Assembly (NCBI RefSeq): GCF_000186865.1
Contig: NW_008705562.1
Location: 1,790,927 to 1,854,926, forward strand
From: Aureococcus anophagefferens
Lineage: Eukaryota > Sar > Pelagophyceae > Pelagomonadales > Pelagomonadaceae
Direction of reading: 5' to 3'
DNA: 64,000 nucleotides
Positions within the stretch are counted from its first letter, which is position 1, and each line of letters begins with the position of its first letter. This document shows positions 44,882-54,621 of this stretch, piece after piece. The translations under genes were made by a program, and so were the position numbers. Under the pieces are notes generated by a model. The model was not told the DNA's origin and searched no databases. It saw only the letters and a list, made by a program, of their open reading frames with translations.

Positions 44882-45652
44882 CTAGGGGAAGAGGATGCCC
44901 GCGAGGAAGGCGGCGAGCTTGGCGAGCTCCTCGGGGTGCGCGCTGTGGCCCATGGGGTAGTTCGACGCGTCCACGGTCACGCCCCGGGCCGTGAGGAGGT
45001 CGACGCCGATCTTCTGGTGGGGGAAGAGGACCTTGTCGTCCATGGCGCCGTGGCCCCAGAGGCAGGGCGTGGCCTTGGACGCCTCCGTCGGGAACTCCTT
45101 GCCCTCCGCGAAGTCGGCCTTCATGTTGAGCCACCCGCTGAGCGCGACGCAGCCGCCGAGCTTCGCGGGGTGCCGGTAGGCCGTGTTCAGCGCGATGGCG
45201 CCGCCCTGGCTGAAGCCGCCGACGACGATGCGCTCCGTGGGCACGCCCGCCGCCTCGAGCTTGGCGATGGCCGCGCGGATCGTCTCCACCGCCCGCATCG
45301 TCCCCGCGGGGTCGTCGGGCGCCGTGACGTCGATGGGCCAGTCGTACAAATCGAACCAGCCGGGCATCGTCGCGCCGCCGTTGACCGAGATGGGGATCAC
45401 CGGCGCCGCGGGGAAGTCCCAGGTGATCTCCGGCGACGCGAGCTTCGGATTCAGCTGCGCCATCTGGTGCTTGATGTCGCTCCAGCCCGCCGGCGTGTCG
45501 CCGAGGCCGTGCAGGAAGATGACGCCCGCCTTCTGGCACGTCGCGGTCGTCGCGGCAGCAGACATGGTCGTGAACGAGAGGGAGAGAGCGGCAGGGAGAG
45601 AGCGGAGAGAGCGGCTCAGCATACGGCGGTACGAATTGCCACTACTTGGCAT
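44882..45652 (-). CDS. Acyl-protein thioesterase / carboxylesterase
   Basis: 256 aa from the ATG at 45652; a second ATG at 45565 would remove a presequence-like leader (YRRMLSRSLRSLPAALSLSF) that may target mitochondrion or plastid. Alpha/beta-hydrolase of the APT1/LYPLA family: GVIFLHGLGDTPAGW, MPGWFDLYDWPID, RIVVGGFSQGGAIALNTAY (nucleophile Ser, about residue 146), GHGAMDDKVLFPHQ (Asp) and YPMGHSAHPEEL (His). These enzymes remove palmitate from proteins or act as lysophospholipases. The catalytic triad is complete. It is convergent with the ceramidase gene; both act on acyl-lipid substrates, though no functional link is shown. Confidence 0.93.
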   Translation of the reverse strand: MPSSGNSYRRMLSRSLRSLPAALSLSFTTMSAAATTATCQKAGVIFLHGLGDTPAGWSDIKHQMAQLNPKLASPEITWDFPAAPVIPISVNGGATMPGWFDLYDWPIDVTAPDDPAGTMRAVETIRAAIAKLEAAGVPTERIVVGGFSQGGAIALNTAYRHPAKLGGCVALSGWLNMKADFAEGKEFPTEASKATPCLWGHGAMDDKVLFPHQKIGVDLLTARGVTVDASNYPMGHSAHPEELAKLAAFLAGILFP

Positions 45653-45740
45653 CTCGGGCCAAAGTTGAAGCGGCAAGTTGAATGTTATGGGTGCGGCGAC
45701 GCGTCGCGCCGCGGTGCCTCCGGCGCTCCGCCGCAGCGCC

Positions 45741-46297
45741 TCATGCCTCGCCCGGGGGCGGCGGCCGCCGCACGGGCGCGCGCTTCGTCCGCGCGCGCTT
45801 TCGCGGCCGCGCGGCGTCGCGCACGGCGCCCTCGAGCTGCGCCTCGAGGGCGGCGACCTGGGCGTCGCTGGCGAGGGCCTGGAGCGCCGGGGCGGCGCCG
45901 GTCGAGGACTCGGCGAGCGCGAAGGCCATCTGCCAGTAGTCGAGGCACGCGTCCTTCGTCCGTTGTCGCTGCGGCGGGGGGTTCGGGGGTTCGGGCGCGC
46001 GCGGGCGGTCGCGGGGAGCGCACGCACCAGCGACTGCGTCGCGGCCTGCGGCTCCGGCTTCTTCCGCCGCTTCTTCGTGTTGTGCGACGCGCCTGCGACG
46101 GGTCGACGGGTCGCGGCGTCCGGCGGCGGACGGCCGCGCGCGGCGGGGGGGGGCGCCGGAGCCGCGCAGCGCTCGCAGAGCACGAAGCCCGTGTCGTCGG
46201 CGAGGCGCGGCGCCGAGGCGCCAAGGAACCCGTCGCACGCTGCACACACGTCGCCTTTCGGGTGCGACTTCTGCCGGGCGCGCACGGGCTTGGACAT
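45741..46297 (-). CDS. Small zinc-ribbon protein (two exons)
   Basis: Join of 46028-46297 and 45741-45968 on the minus strand, removing a 59-bp GT-AG intron (45969-46027); the product is 165 aa. Both exons have lengths divisible by three, and the junction reads ATQSLRQRTKD. The N-terminus has a four-Cys site, CAACDGF and VLCERC about 20 residues apart, a probable zinc ribbon. A basic linker with NTKKRRKKPEPQ follows. Exon 2 encodes a helical segment, DACLDYWQMAFALAES and LASDAQVAALEAQLEGAV, and a basic nuclear-localisation-like C-terminus (RPRKRARTKRAPVRR). Perhaps a nuclear zinc protein; no family is recognised. Confidence 0.7.
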
Positions 46298-46508
46298 GGC
46301 GGCTGCGCGCAGCGGTTCGCGCGCGCTGTCTTTTTGCAGTGGTGCCGATGCCGACAAAAGGTCAGGGAATGCGGTGGTCGCGCGCGCCCTGCGGTGTGCG
46401 ACGCGCAGACCTCGGAGAGCCTGCAATGCTGCTTCACCTTGCTCAATGGGGGGATGTTTGCCCAGCAACAACATTAAACTCGGAGGGTGGCTGCCGACGA
46501 CGGCAGCC

Positions 46509-47513
46509 ATGGCTCCCCGCGAAGAGCCCCGCCTCTCGCACGGCGAAGAGCTCCGCATGCAGCATCTTTTCGACGGCGAGGAACTGGAGGAATTTATTTA
46601 CACCTTGCGTTGCAAGCTCTTGACGCGCCGCCGGCGCTGCGTCACGACGCGGGAGCGCCTCCCGCACGGCAGCAGCCCGGAGCCCTTCAGGACCGTGGTG
46701 CCGCACCTGGGCCCCTGGCTCGACGGCGCGGCCTCCGTGGCGGCGCTGGCGCGGTCGGCGCGCCTGGGCCAGCAGGACGTCGACGCGCTCTGGATCTCCT
46801 TTTTCTGCGCGCGGAAATGGCGCGTCGCGCGGTCGCCGCTCGGCCGGGGCTGGGAGGGGCCGGCGGTCCTCGCGATCCTGCCCGCGGACGTGCGCGCCGC
46901 GCTGCGGGAGCGGGGCGCGGGCGCAACGCTCGTGGAGGCGACGCTCGCCCTCGAGCGGGCGCGGCGCGCGGCGCTCCTGCGGCGCGGCTGGGAGGGGCAC
47001 CTGGACCGCCACTTCCTGGGGAACGTGCCGCGGCCGCACGCGGGCTGGGAGCGGCGGCGCTGGCGCGTGTTCCGGGACCGGGGCGGCGCGTGGCTCATCG
47101 AAGCCTACTCGCTCGAGGGGCGGCGGGTCTGGTCCCACCGGCTCCAGGGCGACGAGACCGTGGAGCCCTACGACGCGCGCGACGGCGAACAGCTCAACGA
47201 CGACCTGCGCTGCCGGGGCGTCTGGAACCTCATCGACTTCTCCGACCCCGGCGGCGGGCACCACAACGCACCCCTGTTCACGGTGCTGCGGCTCGACCTG
47301 CCGCTCCTGTTGCGCGCGACGTCGCGCGCGGACATGGACGAGTTCGCGGAGCTGTTCTCGAGCGTCGGCGCGGACCGCGTCGCGCGGACGTGCGCTAAGG
47401 CGAGCGACGACGCGGCCGCGCGGTGGCCGGCGCCCTGGATGGTCGTCGCCGTCGCCGCGTGCCTCGCCGTCGCGCGCCCGTACCCGCGGCTCCTCGCGGA
47501 CGTCCTGAGTTAG
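46509..47513 (+). CDS. Unknown protein with C-terminal membrane anchor
   Basis: 334 aa from the ATG at 46509; the frame is open for a long way upstream, but that part is antisense of the zinc-ribbon gene. The N-terminus is charged (LSHGEELRMQHLFDGEELEE). The middle has Trp-rich segments (WISFFCARKWRVARSPLGRG, WERRRWRVFRDRGGAWLIEA) that resemble PH-like strands, but I cannot establish a fold. The C-terminus ends with a hydrophobic helix (PWMVVAVAACLAVARPY) near residue 320, suggesting a tail anchor. It is convergent with the FAD monooxygenase gene. Confidence 0.65.
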   Translation: MAPREEPRLSHGEELRMQHLFDGEELEEFIYTLRCKLLTRRRRCVTTRERLPHGSSPEPFRTVVPHLGPWLDGAASVAALARSARLGQQDVDALWISFFCARKWRVARSPLGRGWEGPAVLAILPADVRAALRERGAGATLVEATLALERARRAALLRRGWEGHLDRHFLGNVPRPHAGWERRRWRVFRDRGGAWLIEAYSLEGRRVWSHRLQGDETVEPYDARDGEQLNDDLRCRGVWNLIDFSDPGGGHHNAPLFTVLRLDLPLLLRATSRADMDEFAELFSSVGADRVARTCAKASDDAAARWPAPWMVVAVAACLAVARPYPRLLADVLS

Positions 47514-47567
47514 AACGATGCAGTAACGAACTCACGAATACAAACGTGAATGACCTTAAAACGGCCG

Positions 47568-49368
47568 TTATCGCCGGAACGTCGCGGCCTCGAGCTCGCC
47601 GCGGAGCCCCGCCGCGTCCGCCGACGTAGCGGTCGGGCCCGACGAGGACGAGGGCGACGCCCGGCGGCGCGGCGAGGTCCGCCGCGTCGCCGTCGACGTC
47701 GAGGGCGGCCCCGAGGCCCGCGGCCGCCGCGGCCGCCGCGGCGCCCGCGGCCGGGTCGACGACGAGGAGGGAGAACTTGGCCGGGCCGAGGCGCGCCGCC
47801 GCGGCGCAGTCCGGGAGCCGCTCGCCGGGCGCGACGCGCGGCGCGTAGGCCCGGGAGCCCGGCCGCGCGGCGGCAACCGCGGCGTCCGCCGCGGCCGCCG
47901 CGGAGCCGCCGTCGTAGCGGAGGCCGAGGTCGTGGCGCGGGAAGAAGAGGGGCAGCTCGGCCTCGCGGTCGAGGAGCGCCGCGAGGCGCGGGTCCGGCTC
48001 GGACGCGGCCGCGAGCGCCGCGGCGCGCGCGGCCTTGGTCGCCGCGCGGAAGACGGGGCCCCGCGCGGCCGCGGGCGCCGCGCCGAGCGCGCTCGTGAAG
48101 GCGTCGAGGGCCGCCGGCGGCAGGCCCAGGGCCGCGGGCACCTCGAGGCCCCGCCGCCAGTTGTCCACGGCCAGCGCGACGTTCGCCGCGGCCGCGGGCC
48201 GCCGCTCGGCGTCGTACGTCGCGAGGAGCCGCGCCGCGTCCACCCCGCCCTCCCCGGCGAGCGCGAGCTTCCAGCCCAGGTTGTGCGCGTCGCCGACGGC
48301 CGTGTTCAGGCCCAGCCCGCCGCTCGGGGGCATCTCGTGCGCCGCGTCGCCCGCGAGGAACCCGAAATCGCCCGCGGCGAAGCGGTCCGCGAGCCGCGCG
48401 CGCATGAGCCAGGGCCGCGCGCTCGCCACGGCGAGGTCCCCCGGGAGTTTCCCGTCGGCGAAGAGGGCCGCCAGCTCGCGGCGCACGTTCGCCGGCGCCG
48501 CCGCGTCGCCCGCGCGCTCCGCCGGCGGGAAGAACGGGAACTGGAGGTTGAACGAGCCCGCTTCGAGGTCGTGCGCGACGACGACGGACGCGGTCTCGGC
48601 GTTGAACACGAAGTAGAGCATGGCGGGCCGGTCGCGCACGCGCGCCGCGAGGTCCTTTGAGGAAAAGGCGACGGACACGAAGTGCTGGAGCGCCGGCGCC
48701 TCGTCGCGGTGCGGGACGCCGGCCGCGCGGTCGACGGGCGCGCCCTCCGCGCGCGCGGCCGCGGCGACGGCGCGCCGCGCGGGGCCCGCGAAGCCGTCGC
48801 AGGCGACGACGCGCGCCGCGCGCACCGTGGATCCGTCGGCGAGCGTCGCCGTCGAGCCGCCCGGCGCGACGTCGACCGCCGCGACGGACGCGCCGAAGCG
48901 CGCGTCGACGGACGCGCAGCCCGCGACGGCGTCCCGCAGCACGGCCTCGAAGCGCGGCTGGCTCACGTGGGCGACGCGGCTTCGTGCGGCGGCCTCGAGG
49001 TTCGCCCAGGCCGCGCGCGAGCCGTGGTCCGCGACGCCGTAGTCGCCGCGGCCGTCGACGGCGCCGCAGTAGCGGAAGCGCCGCCAGCCCTCGAAGGGCG
49101 GGTTTAACGCGTCGAGGGCGTCGCCGACGCCGAGGGACGCGCAGATCTCCACCGTGCGCGCCGTCAGCACGTGCGCGCGCGGGTGCGCGCTCGGCGCCTC
49201 GCGGGGCTCGACGAGGACGCAGTCCACGCCGCAGCGCCCGAGGCACAGCGCCGTCACGAGGCCGGCCGGACCGCCGCCGCTGATGAGCACCGGTGTGTGT
49301 TTTTGCGTTGATGCGTGCCTGCTGACGCGTTGCAGCAGCGGTCGGCGCACGAAGCGAGAGGCGGCCAT
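47568..49368 (-). CDS. FAD-dependent aromatic monooxygenase, organelle-targeted (late frameshift)
   Basis: About 600 aa from the ATG at 49368. The N-terminus (MAASRFVRRPLLQRVSRHAS) is a plausible mitochondrial presequence. Class A flavin monooxygenase (PheA/TfdB/UbiH-like) motifs: PVLISGGGPAGLVTALCLGR (Rossmann GxGxxG-type), ACDGFAGPARRAV (DG motif), FLAGDAAHEMPPSGGLGLNT (GD motif, about residue 338) and DAHNLGWKLAL. A thioredoxin-like C-terminal domain ends with LVLVGPDRYV. Just after this, near 47620, the frame that gives a normal end (GLRGELEAATFRR-stop at 47568) is shifted. The unshifted frame runs on to 47395 through antisense of the next gene. Probably a one-base indel. Confidence 0.85.
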
Positions 49369-49557
49369 TGCCTGAGCTGTCCGGGCGCCCGGGCACGAGG
49401 TAAACATGCACAGATGTTGTCGTGGAGCTGCCCCGAGATGCGCATGCTTCTCGAGTTCTTCTCTTCGTTCGTACCGGCCGTGACTGGGGTCGAAGGGGTA
49501 CGCGATTGACTGCGATCGAACATTGAACCGGCCTGAGTGACTGGGGTGGAAGGCTCC

Positions 49558-50565
49558 ATGTTCGAGCAGGCCCGCCAGTCCTGCGACCGTCTGAAGCGGC
49601 CGGCGGATCCGGGGCTGGCGCGGGTGCAGGAGGTCGTGGGCTGCGAGGGCTTCCTGGACCTCAGAGACCTCGGGGCGATCGCGTGCGTCGCCGACGTCGC
49701 CGAGGGCGCCTGGCGCGTCGAGGCGCGGCGGCGCTGGGGCGACGTCGAGCGCGGCGACTACCGGACGTGGAAGCGGCTGCTCGAAAACCTCGGGTCGCGG
49801 CCGCTGGGGGGGCCGAGCGCCATCGGGCACGTCGTCCGCGACCTCCGCCTCCGGAGCGTCCTCCCCGCGGGCGCCCTGGCCTCGACGCTGCGCGCGGCGC
49901 TGCCGCGGGCCCGGCGGGCCGTGACGCTGTACCTCGCGTCCGACGACTTCCGGCGCGTCGCCGGCGCCCGCGCGGACGCCATCGTCGACGACGTCGTGTC
50001 GCGGTCGCTCCGGCGCTCCGCCCGGCGGTCGCCGAGCGTCGAGGCCTGCCTCCGCGCGAGCCTCTCCGAGCTCCCGTTCCTGCCCATCGCGTGCGGCCGG
50101 GGCACGGACGCGCTGATCCGGGCGCTCGCGAAGCTCTACGCGGCGACGCATCGCGACGGGGTCGTCGATCCCTACATCCTGTTCTACAGCTTGATCATCC
50201 TCAACACGGACCTGCACAACCCGCGCGTGCGCTCGAAGATCACCGAGAACGCCTACGTCGCGTCGCTCCGGCGGACGGCCATCGAGGGCGTCGCCGAGGC
50301 CGACGCGCGGGCGCTCTACCGCTCCATCAAGCGCCGGCCCCTGAGCTGCGGCGCCGGGCCGGCGGCGGGCGGGTCGGGCGTGCTGCGCCTCTGCCGCGCG
50401 TTCGCCGGCGCGGCGATCTCGACGGCCGTCTCCGTCTCCCTCGGCTCCTCCGGCCGACCGCCCTACACGGCGGGCCACGTCCCGGACTATCGGCCCCACA
50501 CCGCCGTCGCGCTCGGCTGCTTCGCGACGACCTTCCTCTTCTTCCTCGCGACCGCGGACGGGTAA
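49558..50565 (+). CDS. F-box/Sec7 protein, FBXO8-like
   Basis: 335 aa from the ATG at 49558 (an upstream GTG is not needed). N-terminal F-box-like segment: LDLRDLGAIACVADVAEGAW, then RRRWGDVERGDYRTWKRLL. The central and C-terminal part is a Sec7 domain: VDPYILFYSLIILNTDLHNP, RVRSKITENAYVASLRRTA and ARALYRSIKRRP. This order and size match metazoan FBXO8. The Sec7 glutamic-finger motif (normally FRLPGExQ) is replaced by ELPFLPIACGRGTDALI, so Arf nucleotide exchange is unlikely, as also proposed for FBXO8. A C-terminal hydrophobic stretch (VALGCFATTFLFFLATADG) may anchor it to membrane. Confidence 0.82.
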   Translation: MFEQARQSCDRLKRPADPGLARVQEVVGCEGFLDLRDLGAIACVADVAEGAWRVEARRRWGDVERGDYRTWKRLLENLGSRPLGGPSAIGHVVRDLRLRSVLPAGALASTLRAALPRARRAVTLYLASDDFRRVAGARADAIVDDVVSRSLRRSARRSPSVEACLRASLSELPFLPIACGRGTDALIRALAKLYAATHRDGVVDPYILFYSLIILNTDLHNPRVRSKITENAYVASLRRTAIEGVAEADARALYRSIKRRPLSCGAGPAAGGSGVLRLCRAFAGAAISTAVSVSLGSSGRPPYTAGHVPDYRPHTAVALGCFATTFLFFLATADG

Positions 50566-50680
50566 GGTGCGTTCATGTTGCAGCAAACCAAAAACTGGAG
50601 CCGGCTCCTCGCCGCAGCTCCGCCGCCGTCGGCTCGTCGCGCGCGCTCGCACGCATCGACAGCCGGTGCACCGCGAAGCC

Positions 50681-52093
50681 ATGGGCCTCGTCGACTACTC
50701 CGGCTCGTCGTCCGAGGATGACGACGACGACGACATGGAGATGCCGGACAACTACGCCGGACCGGTCGTCGAGCAGCTCGAGGAGGAGGAGGAGGAGGGC
50801 GTCGTGCTCGGCGACGACCCGGACGAGCACGAGCGCGAGCGCGCGGCGGCGGCCGCGGCGCGCGACGACGAGGGCCTGCCGCCCGACGTCGCCGCGCGGC
50901 TCGCGGCGCTCCGCGGCGACGCGCCGTCCGCGGCGGCGACCGGCGCGTACCCGTCGACGGACGCCGCCTACCCGGCCACGGGCGCGTACCCGTCGACGGA
51001 CGACGCCTACCCGGCTTCGGGCGCCTACCCATCCACGGACGGCGCCTACCCGGCTTCGGGCGCGTACCCGTCCACGGACGACGCCTACCCGGACACGGAC
51101 GCGCAGTACGCCACGGGCGCCTACCCGTCCACGGACGACGCCTACCCCGACACGGACGCGCGGTTCGAAGCCGAGCCGACGTGGGCCGAGTGGGAGGACC
51201 CGGCGACGGGCGCGCGCTACTTCCACGACGACGCGACGGGCGCGTCGAGCTGGGACGTGCCCGCCGGGGGCTTCCGCCCCGCGGAGAGGAAGCCGCCGCC
51301 GCCGCCGTGCCCCTTCGGCTGGATCGCGACGTTCGACCCCGACGCGTGGTCCTACTACTTCTTCCAGCCGGAGACGGGCCTGTCGACGTGGGCGCCGCCC
51401 GCCGCGCCGCCGCCGGTCGCCGAGGCGCCGCCGCCGCCGGTCGCCCAGCAGAGCGACGCCGCGCTCTACGAGGGCCTGCCGCCCGACGTCGCCGCGCGGC
51501 TCGCGGCGCTCCGCGGCGGCGGCCCGCCGCCGCCCGCCGCGCCCGCGCCGCCGCCGCCGCCGCCGCCCCCGCAGCAGCAGCGCGGCAAGCGCGCGCCCAA
51601 GCCCTGGGACCACCTGCGCGGCCAGGAGCGGCGGGACTGCAAGGCGCGCTACGCGGGCCTCGAGGCGTCCGGCGGCGGCGGCGGCGGCTTCGTCGACCAC
51701 ATGGACGTGTCCGCGCCGGGCTACGCGACGTCCTACGTCGTGGACGCGGCGGGCCCCGCGGCGTCGAGCTACGAGGCCCGCGAGGCGCGCGCGGCGAGCT
51801 CGGACGCCAAGGGCCTCCCGAGCCCCGGCGACGTGCTGCGCATGAACGCGGCGGCCGCCGACGCCGGCGCGCCCGCGCCGCCGCCCGCGAAGCCCAAGCC
51901 CGCGTCCGCGCGGGGCGCGGCCGAGGCCGCGGCGGCCTCGGCGCTCCGCGGCGGCGGCGCGGCCGCGCTCTTCCCCGGCTTCAAGTCGTCGAAGGCGCCG
52001 GCGATGGCCGACTCGACGACGGCCGGCGACATGACGGAGAAGGACCGGCGGTCGGGCTGGGAGGACTTCCAGCGGCGCATAAACTCGGCCTAG
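50681..52093 (+). CDS. WW-domain protein with 13-residue tandem repeats
   Basis: 470 aa from the ATG at 50681. An acidic start (YSGSSSEDDDDDDMEMPDNY) leads to five or six copies of TGAYPSTDDAYPA (nt 50942-51165). Two WW-like modules follow: WAEWEDPATGARYFHDDATG followed by SSWDVP, and FGWIATFDPDAWSYYFFQPE with STWAPP. The motif EGLPPDVAARLAALRG occurs twice (about residues 65 and 265), flanking the WW pair. PolyPro stretches, WDHLRGQERRDCKARYAGL and a C-terminal helix (GWEDFQRRINSA) follow. The layout is like splicing-associated WW proteins (PQBP1/FNBP4/WBP type), but no exact orthologue is recognised. Confidence 0.78.
   Translation: MGLVDYSGSSSEDDDDDDMEMPDNYAGPVVEQLEEEEEEGVVLGDDPDEHERERAAAAAARDDEGLPPDVAARLAALRGDAPSAAATGAYPSTDAAYPATGAYPSTDDAYPASGAYPSTDGAYPASGAYPSTDDAYPDTDAQYATGAYPSTDDAYPDTDARFEAEPTWAEWEDPATGARYFHDDATGASSWDVPAGGFRPAERKPPPPPCPFGWIATFDPDAWSYYFFQPETGLSTWAPPAAPPPVAEAPPPPVAQQSDAALYEGLPPDVAARLAALRGGGPPPPAAPAPPPPPPPPQQQRGKRAPKPWDHLRGQERRDCKARYAGLEASGGGGGGFVDHMDVSAPGYATSYVVDAAGPAASSYEAREARAASSDAKGLPSPGDVLRMNAAAADAGAPAPPPAKPKPASARGAAEAAAASALRGGGAAALFPGFKSSKAPAMADSTTAGDMTEKDRRSGWEDFQRRINSA
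50942..51165 (+). repeat. 39-bp tandem repeat coding TGAYPSTDDAYPA
   Basis: Units start at about 50942, 50981, 51020 and 51059, and after an 18-bp insertion (DTDAQY) at about 51116. Small variations (DAAY, DGAY, DDAY; ATG versus SG) show successive duplication. Confidence 0.9.
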
Positions 52094-52260
52094 GTCGTGG
52101 TGGACGTTGGCGGTGTCGTCCCCGAGCGACGCGCACCCCACTTCAGGCACCCTCGCCGGCCGCGAGCCCCTCGCACCGTGGTGGCTTCGTGCGCGCGGTG
52201 GTTTAGGGCGCGTCTCGGCGCGCGGGCGGCGCGCGCCGCGTTCTGGGCGCCGGCGCCGGC

Positions 52261-54621
52261 CTAGGCGGAGGGCAGCGTCGGGCGCGCGGTCGGCGCGTAG
52301 ACGTCGGAGAAGTGGCCGAGGCCGAGCTGGCCGTCCGTGTTGGCGCCGAAGACGTAGACGGCGCCGGACTCGGCCTTGAGCGCGGACGACGCGCCGCCCG
52401 CGGCGACGCGCGCGACGAGGCCGAGCGCGCGGCCCGCGGCGGACCGCTCGGGCGGCGTCCGCGTCGCGCGGTAGGCGCTGTCGACGTGGTCGCCGAGGCC
52501 GAGGGCGCCGCGCGCGTTCGAGCCGCAGGCGTAGGCGACGCCGGCCTCGTCGACGAAGAGGCTGTGCGCGTAGCCCGCGGCCGCGTGCGCGACGGCCGGC
52601 GCGCCGCCGGAGCCGGCGGCGGTCCGCGCGGGGAAGGGCACGACCTCCGGCGCGAAGGTGCGCTGCTTCGCGTGGCCGAGCTGGCCCGACGCGTTGTGGC
52701 CGCAGGACAGCACGGCGCCGCCGACGGTGAGGAAGATGGAGTGGTGCGCGCCCGCGACGACGTCGCGGACGGCGTCGCCCGCGTGGCCCTCGCCGAGGGC
52801 GACGGCCTGGGGCGTCAGCACGTCGCCCGCGCGGTCCGCCGTGCGGCCCCGCGGCAGCGCCGACGCCGACGGCTTCGCGCGCTTCGGCGCGGGCGGCCGC
52901 GGCGCGCGGCCGCGGCCCCGGCGGCGGCGGCGCCGCGCGTCCGGCGCCGACGACGCCGACGAGTCGCTGTCGTCGTCGTCCTCCTCCTCGTCGTCCTCGA
53001 CGGGCGCGCCGAGGCCGAGGCGGCCGTCCTCGCCCTGGCCGCAGGCGTAGGCGACGCCGGACGCCGTCGCGAAGAGCGAGTGCGCCGCGCCCGCGGCCGC
53101 GGCGACGACGCGCGCGTGGCGGAGGCCGCGGACGTAGCGCGGGCTCGGCGCGTCGGCCTCGTCGCCGTGGCCCAGGCGCCCGAAGGCGCCGACGCCCGAG
53201 CTCAGGGCGCGGCCCGCGGCCGTGACGAAGAGCGCGTGGTTCGCGGACGCGGACACGACGACGACGCGCGTCTTGAGGCCGAGGCCGAGCGGCGCGGGCG
53301 ACTGCGCGACGACGCGGCCGAGCCGCGACCCCGCGGACGACGCGCTCCGCACGGACCGCGCCGCCGACGGGCTCCGGCCGCCCCGGGGCCGGCCCGTGCG
53401 CCGCTGGGACCGCGTCGACGGCCGCGGCGCGCGCGCGGCCTCGGAGTCGGACGAGTCGCCGTCGTCGCCCGACGACTCGCCGGACTCGCCGTCGAAGTTG
53501 AGCGCGGCCACGGCCGGCGACCGCGGCGCGCCGCGGCCGCAGCACGACGCGACGCCGAGCGCGCTGAGCACGATGGAGTGGCCCGCGCCCGCGGCGACGC
53601 CGACGACCGTGTCCTCGAGCGCGACCTCGACGGTCGCGCGCCGGCGCGCGCGCCGCTTCCGCGCGGGGCTCCGCGGCGCGCCGGGCTCGCGGCGCGGCGC
53701 GCTGAGGCGCGCGCGCGTCGCGTAGGGCCGCTCGGGCGAGTAGCCCGCGTAGGACCGCTCGTCGTCGCGCACCGAGTAGACGGTCGACCCCGGGAGCCGG
53801 GGAGGCAGCGGCGCGCCGCCGGGCGCGCGCCGCGGCGCCTGGGGCGTCGCCGCGGGCGTCGGCCCCCAGGTGCCGAAGGTCGGCGCCGGCGGCAGCGCCG
53901 GCGACGCCGGCGACCCGCGGCGCACGCGCTTGCGCGCGTCCTCGGGCGCCGCGGCCGCGGCGTCGTCGTCGTCGTCGTCGCGCTCGAACGCCGCCGCGGA
54001 GTCGATCTTGAGCGGCGTCGGCGACAGGAGCGCGCCCTGGCCGCCGGCCTCGCACCGCCCGAGCGCGTCGGCCAGCAGGCCGCAGCGGCCGTCCTCCGCG
54101 CGGCCGCACGCGAACGCGGCGCCCCGGTCGTCGACGAAGACGCCGTGCCGCGCCGAGAACGCCGCGAAGCACGCGCCGCGGCGGCCGGCGGCGCCGTCGC
54201 GCGACTCGAGGAACCGGAGGAGCTCCAGGGGCGTCTCCGGGCTGTCGTCGTCGCGGGCCTGGCCCGCCGCGAGCCGCGCCTCGACGAACGGCACGGTCCA
54301 CTGGGCCTCGGGGAGCGCGACGCCGTGGCGCCGCCGCGCGAGCTGCGCGCACGCGCCGAGGCTCGCGGCGTAGGCGCGCTTGCTGCAGGCGCCTAAACGG
54401 CCCACGGACGCGGCGTCGGCGGAGATGGCGATCTCCGCCGCGAGCGCGACGTTCTCGAGCACGGCGAAGCACGTGTCGGCCGACGCGATTTTGTCGGCGG
54501 TGTCGCGCGGCTTCGCTTCGCCGGTGCTGTCCGTGGGCGACGGCGGCGCCGGGCCGCGGCGCGCGCGGCGCTCGAGGCGCGCGGCTCGCTGCTGCGAGTC
54601 GGACGAGGCCGACGACGACAT
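52261..54621 (-). CDS. RCC1-repeat (beta-propeller) protein
   Basis: 786 aa from the ATG at 54621 (the longer frame uses GTG). The N-terminus includes an Ala-rich helical region (residues about 45-115) that could be F-box-like. RCC1 repeats run through the rest: GAAFACGRAEDGRCGLL, GVASCCGRGAP, GRALSSGVGAFGRLGHGDEA, GVAYACGQGEDGRLGLG, GAVLSCGHNASGQLGHAKQR, GVAYACGSNARGALGLGDHV and AVYVFGANTDGQLGLGHFSD, each followed by a VAAGxxHSLF-type strand. Long basic/acidic linkers (SESDDSEA-like; RRRRRGRGRAPRPP) split the repeats into two blocks. RCC1 folds act as Ran exchange factors or scaffolds; the interrupted repeats argue against canonical Ran-GEF function. Confidence 0.88.
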   Translation of the reverse strand: MSSSASSDSQQRAARLERRARRGPAPPSPTDSTGEAKPRDTADKIASADTCFAVLENVALAAEIAISADAASVGRLGACSKRAYAASLGACAQLARRRHGVALPEAQWTVPFVEARLAAGQARDDDSPETPLELLRFLESRDGAAGRRGACFAAFSARHGVFVDDRGAAFACGRAEDGRCGLLADALGRCEAGGQGALLSPTPLKIDSAAAFERDDDDDDAAAAAPEDARKRVRRGSPASPALPPAPTFGTWGPTPAATPQAPRRAPGGAPLPPRLPGSTVYSVRDDERSYAGYSPERPYATRARLSAPRREPGAPRSPARKRRARRRATVEVALEDTVVGVAAGAGHSIVLSALGVASCCGRGAPRSPAVAALNFDGESGESSGDDGDSSDSEAARAPRPSTRSQRRTGRPRGGRSPSAARSVRSASSAGSRLGRVVAQSPAPLGLGLKTRVVVVSASANHALFVTAAGRALSSGVGAFGRLGHGDEADAPSPRYVRGLRHARVVAAAAGAAHSLFATASGVAYACGQGEDGRLGLGAPVEDDEEEDDDDSDSSASSAPDARRRRRRGRGRAPRPPAPKRAKPSASALPRGRTADRAGDVLTPQAVALGEGHAGDAVRDVVAGAHHSIFLTVGGAVLSCGHNASGQLGHAKQRTFAPEVVPFPARTAAGSGGAPAVAHAAAGYAHSLFVDEAGVAYACGSNARGALGLGDHVDSAYRATRTPPERSAAGRALGLVARVAAGGASSALKAESGAVYVFGANTDGQLGLGHFSDVYAPTARPTLPSA

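Noticed and set aside
44882..46558. 558-aa frame joining the zinc-ribbon exon to the thioesterase
   Set aside because: The frame happens to be open between them, but the thioesterase is complete from its own ATG and the zinc-ribbon exon splices to a different frame.
50573..54472. 1299-aa minus-strand frame across the WW and RCC1 genes
   Set aside because: It is an Arg-rich shadow, out of frame with the RCC1 repeats and antisense to the WW protein.
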